Assembly (NCBI RefSeq): GCF_031458135.1
Contig: NZ_JAVDXW010000001.1
Location: forward strand, 1,550,001-1,614,000
Length of the DNA: 64,000 nucleotides
Direction: 5' to 3'
Source of the DNA: Haloactinomyces albus
Lineage (GTDB): Bacteria; Actinomycetota; Actinomycetes; Mycobacteriales; Pseudonocardiaceae
The translations under genes were made by a program, and so were the position numbers. Shown here one piece after another: positions 55,799 to 64,000 of the stretch. Within the stretch, counting starts at the first letter, position 1; each line of letters opens with the position of its first letter. The notes beneath the pieces are model-generated. The model made no database searches and had not been told where the DNA came from. It saw only the letters and a program-made list of their open reading frames with translations.

Positions 55799-55830
55799 AA
55801 AAATGCAGTTTCGCGCGAAACTGCATTTTT
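55799..55830. terminator. 32-bp perfect palindrome, bidirectional terminator between accE and pabB
   Basis: Five A, TGCAGTTTCGCGCG and the exact reverse complement, ending in five T, so each strand has a GC stem followed by a U-run. It is 30 bases after accE and 15 bases after the pabB stop. The inner 22 bases are identical to 29044-29065. A weaker stem (CGGTTTCGCGCGGAACCG, 55773-55790) sits just before it. Confidence 0.85.
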
Positions 55831-55845
55831 CCTGCCCGGGAGGGC

Positions 55846-57138
55846 CTACTCCGTTGCGCCGAGGAGGGAAAGCAGGGGCGCTGCCTTGGTCAGGCACTCC
55901 TGCCACTCCCGTTCCGGGGCGGAGTCCGCGGTGATCCCCCCGCCGACACCGAAGCGCAGCTCACCGCCTGCGTACTCCAGAGTCCGGATGGCCACGTTGA
56001 GTTCGGCACCGGCCACCGGTGAGGACATCCCGACAGTGCCGCAGTACACCTCGCGCGGCTCGGACTCCAACTCGGCGATGATCTCCAGCGCGCGCACTTT
56101 CGGGGCTCCGGTCACCGACGCCGGAGGGAACGCGGCAGCCAGCAGCGCCGAGGTCGGCACGCCCTCGGCGAGCTCGGCCCGTACCTCGGACACCAGGTGC
56201 CACACCCCCGGATGCGGTTGCACCTCCAGCAATCGAGGGGTCGTGACGCGTCCGACCTCGGCGACTCGGCCCAGATCGTTGCGCGCCATGTCGACGATCA
56301 TCACGTTCTCGGCCACGTCTTTCGTGGATTCCCGCAGAACCTGCGCGTTGCCGTCGTCACCGGGACCGCGCCGAGGTGTCGTGCCCTTGATCGGGCTACT
56401 GCGGACAACGGTGCCGTGCCGCGACAGGAACAGCTCGGGAGACAGGGAGGCCACGGCGCCCCACCCACCTCCCACATAGGCGGCACGCGCGGGGCCGAAC
56501 CGCGCACTGCCCGCCGCGAACAGCTCCAGGGGATCTCCCTCGAACGGCAGGGAAAACCGGCTGCAGATGTTGGCCTGGAAAATCTCGCCCGTCGCGATCT
56601 CGTCGAGGCACCCTCGCACGGCCTTGTGGTGCCGTCCGGGTTCCGGTCCCGTGACCGGGCCCGCCGACCATGACGACTCCCCTCCGTGCGTGGTGGCGGC
56701 AACCAGTTCACCGAGTTCGGTCAACAGCTCCTCGGGGGGTTCTCCGGCATGCAATGCCTCGAACCACCACTGCCCGTCCGCATCGCGACGCAGGACATGA
56801 TCGGCCCATCCCCAGGCAGCCTGCGGCAACCCGCGCCCGGTGGGAAACCGACCGGGATCGGTCAGTCCGTAACCCAGGTAGCCGATCCATCCGCCACCGA
56901 TGGCTCCCGGCGGGGCGGATACCGATACCGCCGGCTGGTCATCGAGCGTGGCGAACGCCTCCGCCGCATCGACCGGGGCAATCCTCACCGAGGGGGCCAA
57001 CACAGCACTGCCGCCGAACCAGTCACCGGTCAACGCAGCAGGCGGCGCCAACCCGCGGCGACACGCGCGCGCGCCAAGCCGCCGCAACACCTGCTCCGCG
57101 CTCGCGGTGCCGCTGATCGGTCGGACGAAGAGTTGCAC
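55846..57138 (-). CDS. pabB: Aminodeoxychorismate synthase component I (PabB-like)
   Basis: 430 aa. Chorismate-binding enzyme of folate (para-aminobenzoate) synthesis. GEIFQANICSRFSLPF, SPELFLSRHGTVVRSSPIKG, TTPRRGP, MIVDMARNDLGRV, QPHPGVWHLVSEV and FPPASVTGAPKVRALEIIAE are the standard anthranilate-synthase/PabB blocks. GTG at 57138; the longer frame is noise. It is inserted between accE and maf relative to mycobacteria, and divergent from maf. The glutaminase PabA is not in the window. Confidence 0.92.
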   Translation of the reverse strand: MQLFVRPISGTASAEQVLRRLGARACRRGLAPPAALTGDWFGGSAVLAPSVRIAPVDAAEAFATLDDQPAVSVSAPPGAIGGGWIGYLGYGLTDPGRFPTGRGLPQAAWGWADHVLRRDADGQWWFEALHAGEPPEELLTELGELVAATTHGGESSWSAGPVTGPEPGRHHKAVRGCLDEIATGEIFQANICSRFSLPFEGDPLELFAAGSARFGPARAAYVGGGWGAVASLSPELFLSRHGTVVRSSPIKGTTPRRGPGDDGNAQVLRESTKDVAENVMIVDMARNDLGRVAEVGRVTTPRLLEVQPHPGVWHLVSEVRAELAEGVPTSALLAAAFPPASVTGAPKVRALEIIAELESEPREVYCGTVGMSSPVAGAELNVAIRTLEYAGGELRFGVGGGITADSAPEREWQECLTKAAPLLSLLGATE

Positions 57139-57234
57139 CGCTCCAGTATGACGGCCGACCACCACTGTTCCCGTCCGGCCACGAGCGGCGGCTCCGAAAA
57201 GGCCGCGGCACATCCGGGCAGGCGCGCCGGGCGC

Positions 57235-57240
57235 TACAGT
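57235..57240 (+). promoter_or_regulatory. -10 element for leaderless maf
   Basis: TACAGT, then 7 bases, then the GTG at 57248; no Shine-Dalgarno. Confidence 0.55.
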
Positions 57241-57247
57241 CACGAGC

Positions 57248-57892
57248 GTGCGTTTCGTCCTTGCTTCCGCCTCACCCGCCCGCCTGTCCGTCCTGCGCTC
57301 CGCCGGAATCGACCCGCTCGTACGGGTATCCGGCGTCGACGAGGACGCCGTGGCAGCAGCACTGACCGACCCCACGCCTGCCGAACTCGTGACCGCTCTC
57401 GCCGAGAGCAAGGCCGAGGCCGTGATCCCCGCCATCGCGGACGAGGTGCCGGATGCGGTGATCGTCGGCTGCGACTCGATGCTGTCGACCCAGGAGGAGC
57501 ACGGACCGGAGGTCGTGGGCAAACCCGCCACCGCCGAGGTGGCTGCGCAGCGCTGGAAACGGATGGCGGGCGGCACCGGCGAACTGCTCACCGGACACGC
57601 GGTCGTGCGGCTACGCGATGGGGCGATCGAAGCACGGGCACGCGATCACCTGTCGACCACCGTGCGGTTCGCCGAACCGACCGACGCCGAACTCGACACC
57701 TACATTGCCACCGGCGAGCCGCTGGCAGTGGCCGGTGGTTTCACCCTGGATGGCCTCGGCGGCTGGTTCGTCGAGGGCGTGGACGGCGACCCCTCCAGTG
57801 TGATCGGCATCAGCCTGCCGCTCACCCGCAAACTGCTCGGCCGGGTTCACGTGAGTGTCGTCTCACTGTGGGGCACGCAGGCCACATCCTGA
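57248..57892 (+). CDS. maf: Maf family nucleotide pyrophosphatase
   Basis: 214 aa. Hydrolyses non-canonical or modified nucleoside triphosphates to monophosphates. FVLASASPARLSVLRSAGID (S..R...L motif), ALAESKAEAV, VIVGCDSMLS (catalytic Asp), VGKPATAEVA and YIATGEPLAVAGGFTLDGLG are typical. It precedes accA3, as in the Rv3282 to Rv3285 block, but the sseA gene found between them in mycobacteria is missing here. Confidence 0.93.
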   Translation: MRFVLASASPARLSVLRSAGIDPLVRVSGVDEDAVAAALTDPTPAELVTALAESKAEAVIPAIADEVPDAVIVGCDSMLSTQEEHGPEVVGKPATAEVAAQRWKRMAGGTGELLTGHAVVRLRDGAIEARARDHLSTTVRFAEPTDAELDTYIATGEPLAVAGGFTLDGLGGWFVEGVDGDPSSVIGISLPLTRKLLGRVHVSVVSLWGTQATS

Positions 57893-58064
57893 CGGGCACC
57901 AGCGCAGGAAACACGACCGTGTGAACTCTTTGACGTGTTCTCCGGCCACAACGGCGTACGGTCACACTTTATAGGACGGTGACCAACCACAATACGGCGA
58001 CGAACGCTTAGACTCTTCAGCGATTTTCGGTGTCGTTGCTGTCGGTTTTCTTAGGAGGCATGGC

Positions 58065-59855
58065 GTGCCCGAGCAGGACTCGACCGGCCACGCGCGGTTG
58101 CGCAAGGTGTTGGTGGCGAATCGTGGTGAGATTGCGGTGCGGGTGGTGCGTGCGTGTGCGGATGCGGGCATGGCCAGTGTGGCGGTGTATGCCGAGCCGG
58201 ATGCGGGGGCGCCGTTCGTGCGGTTGGCTGATGAGGCGTTTGCGTTGGGTGGGGCCACGGCGGCGGAGAGTTATCTGGATATCGGCAAGATTGTGGAGGT
58301 GGCTTGCCGGTCGGGGGCGGATGCGGTGCATCCGGGGTATGGGTTTTTGTCGGAGAATGCCGAGTTCGCCGAGGCGGTGTTGGCGGCGGGGTTGGTGTGG
58401 ATCGGTCCGTCGCCGCAGGCGATTCGGGATCTGGGGGACAAGGTCACCGCGCGGCATATTGCCACTGCTGCGGGGGCGCCGTTGGTGCCGGGCACGCGGG
58501 AGCCGGTGGCCGGGTCGGCGGAGGTGGTGGCCTTTGCCGAGCAGTACGGGTTGCCGGTGGCGATCAAGGCGGCCTTTGGTGGGGGTGGCCGGGGGTTGAA
58601 GGTGGCTCGGAGTGTGGCCGAGATTCCGGAGTTGTTCGATTCGGCGGTGCGGGAGGCCGAGGGGGCCTTCGGCCGGGGTGAGTGTTTCGTGGAGCGGTAT
58701 CTGGACCGGCCGCGGCATGTGGAGGCCCAGGTGTTGGCCGATGTGCATGGCCGGGTGGTGGTGGTCGGTACGCGGGATTGTTCGTTGCAGCGGCGGCATC
58801 AGAAGTTGGTCGAGGAGGCTCCGGCGCCGTTTTTGACCGAGCAGCAGCGTGGCACCATTCATGAGGCCGCGCGGGCGATTTGTGTCGAGGCCGGTTATCA
58901 CGGGGCCGGTACGGTGGAGTTTTTGGTCGGCGCTGATGGCACGATCTCGTTTTTGGAGGTCAATACCCGGTTGCAGGTCGAGCATCCGGTCAGTGAGGAA
59001 ACCACCGGGCTGGATCTGGTTCGTGAGCAGTTCGCCATCGCCGAGGGGCGCCCGCTGGCGGTGACGGCCGATCCGCCCGCCCGGGGGCATGCCATCGAGT
59101 TCCGCATCAACGGTGAGGACGCCGGGCGTAACTTCCTGCCCACGCCGGGGGCGGTGACCCGGTTGGACTGGCCGGCCGGGCCGGGGGTGCGCATCGATGC
59201 CGGGGTGGAGACCGGCAGCGTTATCGGCGGCCAGTTCGACTCGCTGCTGGCCAAGGTCATCGTCACCGGCGACAGCCGGGCCCAGGCGCTGCAGCGGTCG
59301 GCGCGGGTGCTGGCGGAGATGACCGTGGAGGGGCTGGCCACCGTGCTGCCGTTTCACCGTGCCATCGTGGCGGACCCGGCCTTTGCCGCCGAGCACGGCG
59401 CCGAGAGTTTCACCGTGCACACCCGCTGGATCGAAACCGAGTTCGCCAACACCATCGCCCCGCACCCCGGCGCGGCCGAGCCGGCCGAGACCGAGCCCCG
59501 CAGGCAGGTCACCGTCGAAGTCGACGGGCGGCGCCTGCAGGTGTCCCTGCCCGCCGACCTGGCCGCCCCGGCCGGTGGTGGCTCCGCGGCCCCGGCCAAA
59601 CCCCGCAGGCGCAGCAGCGGCGGCGCGGCAGCGGCCTCCGGCGACGCGGTCACCGCCCCCATGCAGGGCACCGTCATCACCCTGACCGTCGACGACGGCG
59701 ACCACGTCGACACCGGCGACCAAATCCTGGTACTGGAAGCCATGAAAATGGAAAACCCCGTCACCGCCCACAAAACCGGCACCATCACCGGCCTGAAAAC
59801 CCAACCCGGCGACTCCGTCAGCCAAGGCACCACCCTCTGCGACATCAAAGACTAG
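58065..59855 (+). CDS. accA3: Acyl-CoA carboxylase alpha subunit: biotin carboxylase and biotin carrier (AccA3 type)
   Basis: 596 aa. The N-terminal biotin carboxylase has [43 protein letters not shown]-grasp [20 protein letters not shown] and the MEQGHAIEFR-type segment [17 protein letters not shown]. The linker is Ala/Pro-rich; the C-terminal BCCP has biotin site EAMKMEN with Lys561. The GTG follows AGGAGG by six bases; an out-of-frame ATG at 58060 is not used. Base composition changes along the gene: G-ending codons (TTG, GTG, GGG) at the start, C-ending at the end. Confidence 0.96.
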   Translation: MPEQDSTGHARLRKVLVANRGEIAVRVVRACADAGMASVAVYAEPDAGAPFVRLADEAFALGGATAAESYLDIGKIVEVACRSGADAVHPGYGFLSENAEFAEAVLAAGLVWIGPSPQAIRDLGDKVTARHIATAAGAPLVPGTREPVAGSAEVVAFAEQYGLPVAIKAAFGGGGRGLKVARSVAEIPELFDSAVREAEGAFGRGECFVERYLDRPRHVEAQVLADVHGRVVVVGTRDCSLQRRHQKLVEEAPAPFLTEQQRGTIHEAARAICVEAGYHGAGTVEFLVGADGTISFLEVNTRLQVEHPVSEETTGLDLVREQFAIAEGRPLAVTADPPARGHAIEFRINGEDAGRNFLPTPGAVTRLDWPAGPGVRIDAGVETGSVIGGQFDSLLAKVIVTGDSRAQALQRSARVLAEMTVEGLATVLPFHRAIVADPAFAAEHGAESFTVHTRWIETEFANTIAPHPGAAEPAETEPRRQVTVEVDGRRLQVSLPADLAAPAGGGSAAPAKPRRRSSGGAAAASGDAVTAPMQGTVITLTVDDGDHVDTGDQILVLEAMKMENPVTAHKTGTITGLKTQPGDSVSQGTTLCDIKD

Positions 59856-59901
59856 ACTGAACGTGTTCATGGCTTGGGGACTCCCTCCCGGACCCCTTGC
59901 C

Positions 59902-59921
59902 CAACACGGAAAACCGTGTTG
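59902..59921 (+). terminator. Stem-loop after accA3
   Basis: CAACACGG, loop AAAA, CCGTGTTG: a perfect 8-bp stem starting 46 bases after the accA3 stop. No U-tract; it may instead lie in the leader of the next gene. Confidence 0.45.
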
Positions 59922-59944
59922 AAGGCCGCACCAGGCAGCCACGG

Positions 59945-60319
59945 ATGTGCAGCGTGAGCGAAAACCAGCGGGACCAGCACCTGCGGATCGGTGATCCCGA
60001 ACGCAACCAGGCAATCAACCTGCTCGGGGAGCATCTCTCCGCCGGACGTCTGGATGTCCAGGAGTTCGACGAGCGTTGCGCGCGGGTGGCTTCCGCTCGG
60101 TTTCGTTCCGACCTGTCGGCACTGTTCGACGATCTACCTGCGCCACGTCCGGCCGCTCCCGCACAACAGGAGAAATCCGCCCGGGGAGTCGGGGGCGCCG
60201 TACTCGGCCTGTCGGTGCTCCTCGCACTCGTGGCCCTGGCCTTGCTGACCAGGCAACTATTGCTGCTCGTGCTCGTCCTCGGTGGTGTCGCGTTCTGGCT
60301 ACTACGCCGCCGAGGATGA
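59945..60319 (+). CDS. DUF1707-domain membrane protein
   Basis: 124 aa. The N-terminal DUF1707 block reads LRIGDPERNQAINLLGEHLS, AGRLDVQEFDERCARVASAR, FRSDLSALFDDLPAP. Two hydrophobic spans follow (about 77-96 and 98-117), then a basic end. DUF1707 is a small actinobacterial domain of unknown role, often in membrane or regulator-like proteins. The ATG at 59945 has weak support; the GTG at 59954 is equally possible. Confidence 0.85.
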   Translation: MCSVSENQRDQHLRIGDPERNQAINLLGEHLSAGRLDVQEFDERCARVASARFRSDLSALFDDLPAPRPAAPAQQEKSARGVGGAVLGLSVLLALVALALLTRQLLLLVLVLGGVAFWLLRRRG

Positions 60320-60377
60320 GCCGCCCTGCTCACTTGCTCGCCCCGCGCGCTTCCACTGCACGGGGTGGTCACTTCGC

Positions 60378-60383
60378 TACGGT
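60378..60383 (+). promoter_or_regulatory. -10 element for leaderless lipoprotein gene
   Basis: TACGGT, then 6 bases, then the ATG at 60390; no Shine-Dalgarno. Confidence 0.5.
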
Positions 60384-60389
60384 GGCACC

Positions 60390-61073
60390 ATGCACAGCTC
60401 GCTGCTCGTCGGCCGACAACGGCGATTCGGGACTCTCGTGGCCGGTACTCTCCTGGTGAGCGGATGCGGATTCGTACAGACCGAGAATGCCACCGGCATC
60501 GTCGGGGCCACCGAACCAGCACTGTCCGAAACGGTGTCGGCTTCCCCGCCGAGCACAGCACCACTCCCGCCACGCCCGGCCGACTTGCCGTTGAACGGGA
60601 TCGACCCGTGCGAGCTGCTCACCGCGCAGCAGCGCGCCCGGCTCGGTTTCGACCGCGAACCGCTCACCGCTGCCGCGCCGGGCTTCGGTAATGTCGCCAC
60701 CTGCAATTTCCGTAACAGCACGGCGCAGGTCGGCGCGCGGCTGTCCCTGGTGACCGGCGAAAGCATGGACGTGTGGACCAGCGATGCCGCACGAGTACGG
60801 GCCACACCCGTCGAGATCGCGGGATTCCCGGCGCTGGTGGTTCGCACCCCCGAATTGAATCTGGCCTGCAACGTGGCGGTGGATGTCGCCGAGGGCCAGC
60901 ATGTGGATGTGCTGTACCGAAACGACGGCGCGAATCCTCCGCCGCCGCTCCATCGGTTGTGCGCGGGTGCCAAGCGGGTCGCGGAAGCTGCCGTGACCCG
61001 CTTGAAAGAGCCGAGCCCCTCGAAGACCAGCTCCTCTCCCAGCCCCTCACCCACCGTCAAGCTGAACGACTGA
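60390..61073 (+). CDS. DUF3558-type lipoprotein
   Basis: 227 aa. The signal sequence (about 1-27) ends in lipobox LVSGC. A Thr/Pro linker follows, then LPLNGIDPCELLTAQQRARL, GFGNVATCNFRNSTAQVGAR, a PVEIAGFPALVVRTPELNLA segment and CNVAVDVAEGQHVDVLYRND, with paired Cys typical of DUF3558. A Ser/Pro tail ends it. These are extracytoplasmic lipid-anchored proteins of unknown role, abundant in Pseudonocardiaceae. The start is supported by the -10 six bases upstream. Confidence 0.85.
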   Translation: MHSSLLVGRQRRFGTLVAGTLLVSGCGFVQTENATGIVGATEPALSETVSASPPSTAPLPPRPADLPLNGIDPCELLTAQQRARLGFDREPLTAAAPGFGNVATCNFRNSTAQVGARLSLVTGESMDVWTSDAARVRATPVEIAGFPALVVRTPELNLACNVAVDVAEGQHVDVLYRNDGANPPPPLHRLCAGAKRVAEAAVTRLKEPSPSKTSSSPSPSPTVKLND

Positions 61074-61112
61074 ACCCGCTCGCGAATCGACCGCCCTCGC
61101 GGGCATCGGGTA

Positions 61113-62852
61113 TCAACTGACGGGTTCGGTGAGGTCTTCGCGCACGTCCGGAGCCGCGGAGCGCTTCGCGTCGGCCGCCTGATCGTCGGGCTGAATCTGC
61201 GAGTCCCGCTCGGCTTCGACACGCGCAGTGTAGACCTCGATTTCCCGCGCGATCCGCTGCTCGTCCCAGCCCAGCAGATCGGCCATCAACCGGGCCACCT
61301 CCTCGGCACATCCGACACCACGGTGGGGGTACTCGATCGAGATGCGAGTGCGCCGCGTGAGCACGTCCTCCAGGTGGAGCGCACCTTCACGGCTGACCGC
61401 GTAGACCACCTCGATCCGGAGGTAGTTCGGTGCCTCGTGCAGTGGCTGAAGCAGCTCGGTCCGGTCATCGGCGAGACGGAGAACGTCGTGGATCAGCGAT
61501 CCGTAGCGATCCAGCAGATGCCGGATCCGGTACGGGTGCAGGCCGTGCCGGGAGGCGAGCTGATCGGCCTGATTGACCAGCGCATGGTAACCGTCGGCGC
61601 CGAGGAGTGGCACCTTGTCGGTGATCGACGAAGCGATCCGACCGGAGACGTCACTGCCGATCGCATCGACCGCATCGGCGGCCATGACGCGGTAGGTCGT
61701 GTACTTGCCACCGGCGATGGCAACCAGTCCCGGAGCGACATGGGCCACCGCGTGTTCCCGTGAGAGTTTCGAGCTCTCGTCGCTTTCCCCCGCCAGCAGA
61801 GGGCGCAGACCTGCGTAGACACCTTCGATGTCGTCCTGGGTCAGCGGAGTCGCCAGGACCGAGTTGACGTGCTCGAGGATGTAGTCGATATCGGCCTTGG
61901 TCGCGGCGGGGTGCGCGAGGTCGAGGTGCCAGTCGGTGTCGGTGGTCCCGATGATCCAGTGGTTGCCCCACGGAGTCACGAAGAGTACGGACTTCTCGGT
62001 GCGCAGGATCAGCCCCGAGTCGGAGACGATGCGGTCGCGAGGCACGACGATGTGCACGCCCTTGCTGGCCCGCACCCGGAAACGTCCGCGACTCCCGGAC
62101 AGTCGCTGCAGTTCGTCGGTCCACACGCCGGTCGCATTGATGACGGCCTGGGCGCGCACTTCGGTCTCTTCGCCGTTTTCCACATCGCGCAACCGAACGC
62201 CCGCGACCCGGTCGGCCTCCCGCAGAAACCCGATCACCTGTGTCGACGTACGCACGACGGCGCCGTAGCGCACTGCCGTGCGAGCCACGGTCATCGTGTG
62301 CCGTGCGTCGTCGGCCTGGGCGTCGTAGTAGCGGACGCCACCGATCAGGGCGCTGCGTTTGAGCGCGGGCACCATACGCTGCACGCCCGCGCGCGTCAGG
62401 TGCTTCTGTCCCGGAACCGACCGGGAGCCGCCCATGGTGTCGTAGAGCATCAGCCCGGCCGCCGTGTACGGGCGCTCCCACACGCGATGTGTCAGCGGGT
62501 AGAGGAAGCTGACCGGTTTCACCAGGTGCGGGGCCAAGCGGGTCAGCATCAGCTCACGCTCGTGCAAGGCCTCCCGGACCAGGGAGAACTCCAGCTGTTC
62601 GAGATAACGCAGGCCACCGTGGAACAGCTTGCTGGAGCGGCTGGAGGTGCCCGCGGCCAGGTCTCTGGCCTCCACGAGTGCGACCCGCAAGCCACGAGTG
62701 GCCGCGTCCAGTGCGGCTCCCGCACCGGTCACACCGCCGCCGATCACGACGACGTCGAATTCCTCGGAACCCAGCCGCCGCCAGTTCACGTCACGATCGG
62801 TGGGTCCGAGCCTGCCTTCCATCCGGGCGGTTTCGGATTCGTCCTTGGACAC
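61113..62852 (-). CDS. glpD: Glycerol-3-phosphate dehydrogenase (FAD, aerobic)
   Basis: 579 aa. Oxidises glycerol-3-P to dihydroxyacetone-P and feeds electrons to quinones at the membrane. FAD motif FDVVVIGGGVTGAGAALDAA, then [20 protein letters not shown] and YLEQLEFSLVREALHER; later ATGVWTDELQ, GKYTTYRVMAADAVDA; C-terminal domain HLEDVLTRRTRISIEYPHRG. The GTG at 62852 has GAGGAGG six bases upstream. The DeoR-family gene is 156 bases upstream on the same strand, a likely local regulator. Confidence 0.95.
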   Translation of the reverse strand: MSKDESETARMEGRLGPTDRDVNWRRLGSEEFDVVVIGGGVTGAGAALDAATRGLRVALVEARDLAAGTSSRSSKLFHGGLRYLEQLEFSLVREALHERELMLTRLAPHLVKPVSFLYPLTHRVWERPYTAAGLMLYDTMGGSRSVPGQKHLTRAGVQRMVPALKRSALIGGVRYYDAQADDARHTMTVARTAVRYGAVVRTSTQVIGFLREADRVAGVRLRDVENGEETEVRAQAVINATGVWTDELQRLSGSRGRFRVRASKGVHIVVPRDRIVSDSGLILRTEKSVLFVTPWGNHWIIGTTDTDWHLDLAHPAATKADIDYILEHVNSVLATPLTQDDIEGVYAGLRPLLAGESDESSKLSREHAVAHVAPGLVAIAGGKYTTYRVMAADAVDAIGSDVSGRIASSITDKVPLLGADGYHALVNQADQLASRHGLHPYRIRHLLDRYGSLIHDVLRLADDRTELLQPLHEAPNYLRIEVVYAVSREGALHLEDVLTRRTRISIEYPHRGVGCAEEVARLMADLLGWDEQRIAREIEVYTARVEAERDSQIQPDDQAADAKRSAAPDVREDLTEPVS

Positions 62853-63008
62853 TGGTGTCCTCCTCGCTCGTATCGCCCACCGCCGACACGGGCTCGAGCC
62901 CGCGTTCCCCTGGTGGTCATCATGCCCGATGCACGCGCTGTGCGCGTTTCTCGACACTTCTCGTGATGCCCGGCGGCACCTTTCGTGTAAGAGGCCCCGG
63001 CACGGGAC

Positions 63009-63800
63009 TCAACTCGCCTGCCGGACAGTGGCACCTCGTTCACGCAGCATCTCGATCTCGGACGGTGCGGTCTTGCTGTCCACGAGGACGATGTCGAAGT
63101 CCTCTGCGGGGGCCACCGCATGCAGCGCGCGCCTGCGAAACTTGGTGTGGTCGACGTAGAGCACCCGGCTACTGGCAGAGGCCAGCATGGCCTTTTTGAG
63201 CTGCACCATCTCCTGCTGCGGATAGAAGCACACGCCCTCGGTCACGGCGGAGACCGACATGATCGCCAGATCGACTCGCATCCCGCGGAGCGCGTCGAGT
63301 GCCATGCCGCCGACGAAAGCGTCCGCCCACGGGAGGTAGTCACCTCCGACAGAGATCAGGTGGATCCCCTGCTGTCCGGCCAGTTCGCCGAACACACCCC
63401 GATGGTTGGTCACCACCGTCAGCGGCGCCCGCTCCGGCAGGAGGCGAGCCAGATGCACCCCTGTCGTCGAATCGTCGAGCATCACCGCCTGGCCCGGCTC
63501 GACCAGCTCGGCAGCCGCGCGGGCGAGTTGCTGCTTCTCGGCCTCGTTCTGCTGCAGGCGGTATTCGGACGCCGCCTCGTACAGCAGAGAGGAAGCGGCC
63601 GAGACGTATCCGCGGTTGCGGTGCACCAGTCCCTGCGACTCCAGGTCGGCGAGGTCGCGATAGACGGTCATGGCACTCGTACCGACAGTGGAGACCAGGT
63701 CGTCGATGCGCAGGCTGCCCTCGGCCATGACCAACTCGGTGATCCTGCGTCGGCGATCCTGCTGCCGTGCAGACGGGCGTTTGCCCGGCGTCGTCGCCAT
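63009..63800 (-). CDS. DeoR-family transcriptional regulator, probably GlpR-like
   Basis: 263 aa. The N-terminal winged helix (about 15-70) reads QDRRRRITELVMAEGSLRID, DLVSTVGTSAMTVYRDLADL, ESQGLVHRNRGYVSA. The C-terminal sugar-phosphate sensor (about 85-255) has AVMLDDSTTGVHLARLLPER, LTVVTNHRGVF, GVCFYPQQEMVQLKKAMLAS and VLYVDHTKFRRRALHAVAP. The ATG at 63800 is chosen; an ATG at 63857 is an alternative. Adjacent to glpD, so glycerol-3-P is the plausible effector; this is inference from context. Confidence 0.88.
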   Translation of the reverse strand: MATTPGKRPSARQQDRRRRITELVMAEGSLRIDDLVSTVGTSAMTVYRDLADLESQGLVHRNRGYVSAASSLLYEAASEYRLQQNEAEKQQLARAAAELVEPGQAVMLDDSTTGVHLARLLPERAPLTVVTNHRGVFGELAGQQGIHLISVGGDYLPWADAFVGGMALDALRGMRVDLAIMSVSAVTEGVCFYPQQEMVQLKKAMLASASSRVLYVDHTKFRRRALHAVAPAEDFDIVLVDSKTAPSEIEMLRERGATVRQAS

Positions 63801-64000
63801 CGTCTTTCCGTAACCTCCCGCACCGCCATCTTCCACCGGCAGCTCCCCATCCTCCATCGTCGCCGACCCGGTACGGGCTCGCACCGGCGGCAGCGAAGTC
63901 ACGAGCTGCGGCCGTATCCGCACTCGTTCGTTCGCACCGTCTTTACCGATAAAAACATCAAACAGAAGGTATTGCAATGTTGCTTTTCACATGTCTACTG
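63801..64000. other. Upstream region of the DeoR gene, AT-rich at the window end
   Basis: The first 100 bases are GC-rich without a gene. From about 63940 the sequence turns clearly AT-rich (AAAAACATCAAACAGAAGG, ATTGCAATGTTGCTTTTC), a composition typical of promoter/operator DNA in such genomes. A promoter for the DeoR gene, or for a gene beyond the edge, is likely, but no operator repeat could be fixed. Confidence 0.45.

Noticed and set aside
58060-58062. ATG directly after AGGAGG before accA3
   Set aside because: Out of frame with the carboxylase; the in-frame GTG at 58065 has proper spacing.
57893-58064. TTGACG near 57930 as -35 of an accA3 promoter
   Set aside because: No -10 hexamer at 16-19 bp; the nearest TA-rich element is too far away.

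Overview
The window is about 64 kb of high-GC actinobacterial chromosome. Protein content and gene order point to Pseudonocardiales: MtrAB-LpqB, WhiB, F420 biosynthesis, rhamnose/mannose sugar-nucleotide genes, acyl-CoA carboxylases, DUF397/XRE and DUF3558-type proteins. From secA to accA3 the order follows the Mycobacterium tuberculosis block Rv3235 to Rv3285 closely, with local insertions. No CRISPR array, tRNA, transposase or prophage was seen.

Layout. 1-0.7 kb: 5' part of a 16S rRNA gene (minus), with its AT/CA-rich leader to 1.2 kb. 1.2-2.3 kb: HAD-family hydrolase and an Rv3235-like protein. 2.4-12.6 kb (minus): secA, hpf, a ComF-family protein, the lpqB-mtrB-mtrA envelope-stress cluster and tmk. 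12.8-18.5 kb: an 888-aa membrane protein carrying a GHSQG lipase/esterase elbow, a small conserved protein, an amino-acid permease and a beta-carbonic anhydrase. 18.5-23.2 kb (minus): mannose metabolism (manA, SIS/TobH-like protein, Trm112-like protein, phosphomannomutase) and a DUF3499 gene. 23.3-29 kb: a degenerate zincin, a 1178-aa GT2-membrane protein, a WhiB2-type regulator and a site-2 protease. 29.2-32.1 kb: fbiA-fbiB-NUDIX operon (coenzyme F420). 32.1-38.3 kb: manC, wbbL, rmlD and rmlB (GDP-mannose, dTDP-rhamnose and the rhamnose-GlcNAc cell-wall linker) plus small unknowns. 38.7-42.2 kb: LCP ligase, TIGR03089 protein, thioesterase. 42.2-45.6 kb: purE, purK, gtrA and two damaged genes. 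45.7-52.5 kb: an accessory block with no counterpart in the mycobacterial order: a two-component system, a HisN-like phosphatase, a TNT-type NAD glycohydrolase-like protein with an overlapping candidate immunity gene, cbiZ and an HMG-CoA lyase-like gene, read on from a PH-domain membrane protein. 52.6-59.9 kb: birA, accD, accE, pabB, maf and accA3, i.e. biotin ligase and the subunits of acyl-CoA carboxylase. 60-64 kb: DUF1707 protein, DUF3558-type lipoprotein, glpD and its likely DeoR-family regulator.

Two themes stand out. First, at least thirteen genes have a TANNNT hexamer ending 6 or 7 bases before an ATG/GTG, with no Shine-Dalgarno in most, which is the signature of leaderless transcripts; this also fixes several start codons. 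Second, the most novel-looking element is the TNT-type toxin-like gene and its 4-bp-overlapping partner at 48.6-50.3 kb, embedded at the end of a five-gene chain of touching or overlapping genes. Remnants of gene duplication or decay lie before accD (53.5 kb) and between purE and purK (42.9-43.8 kb).
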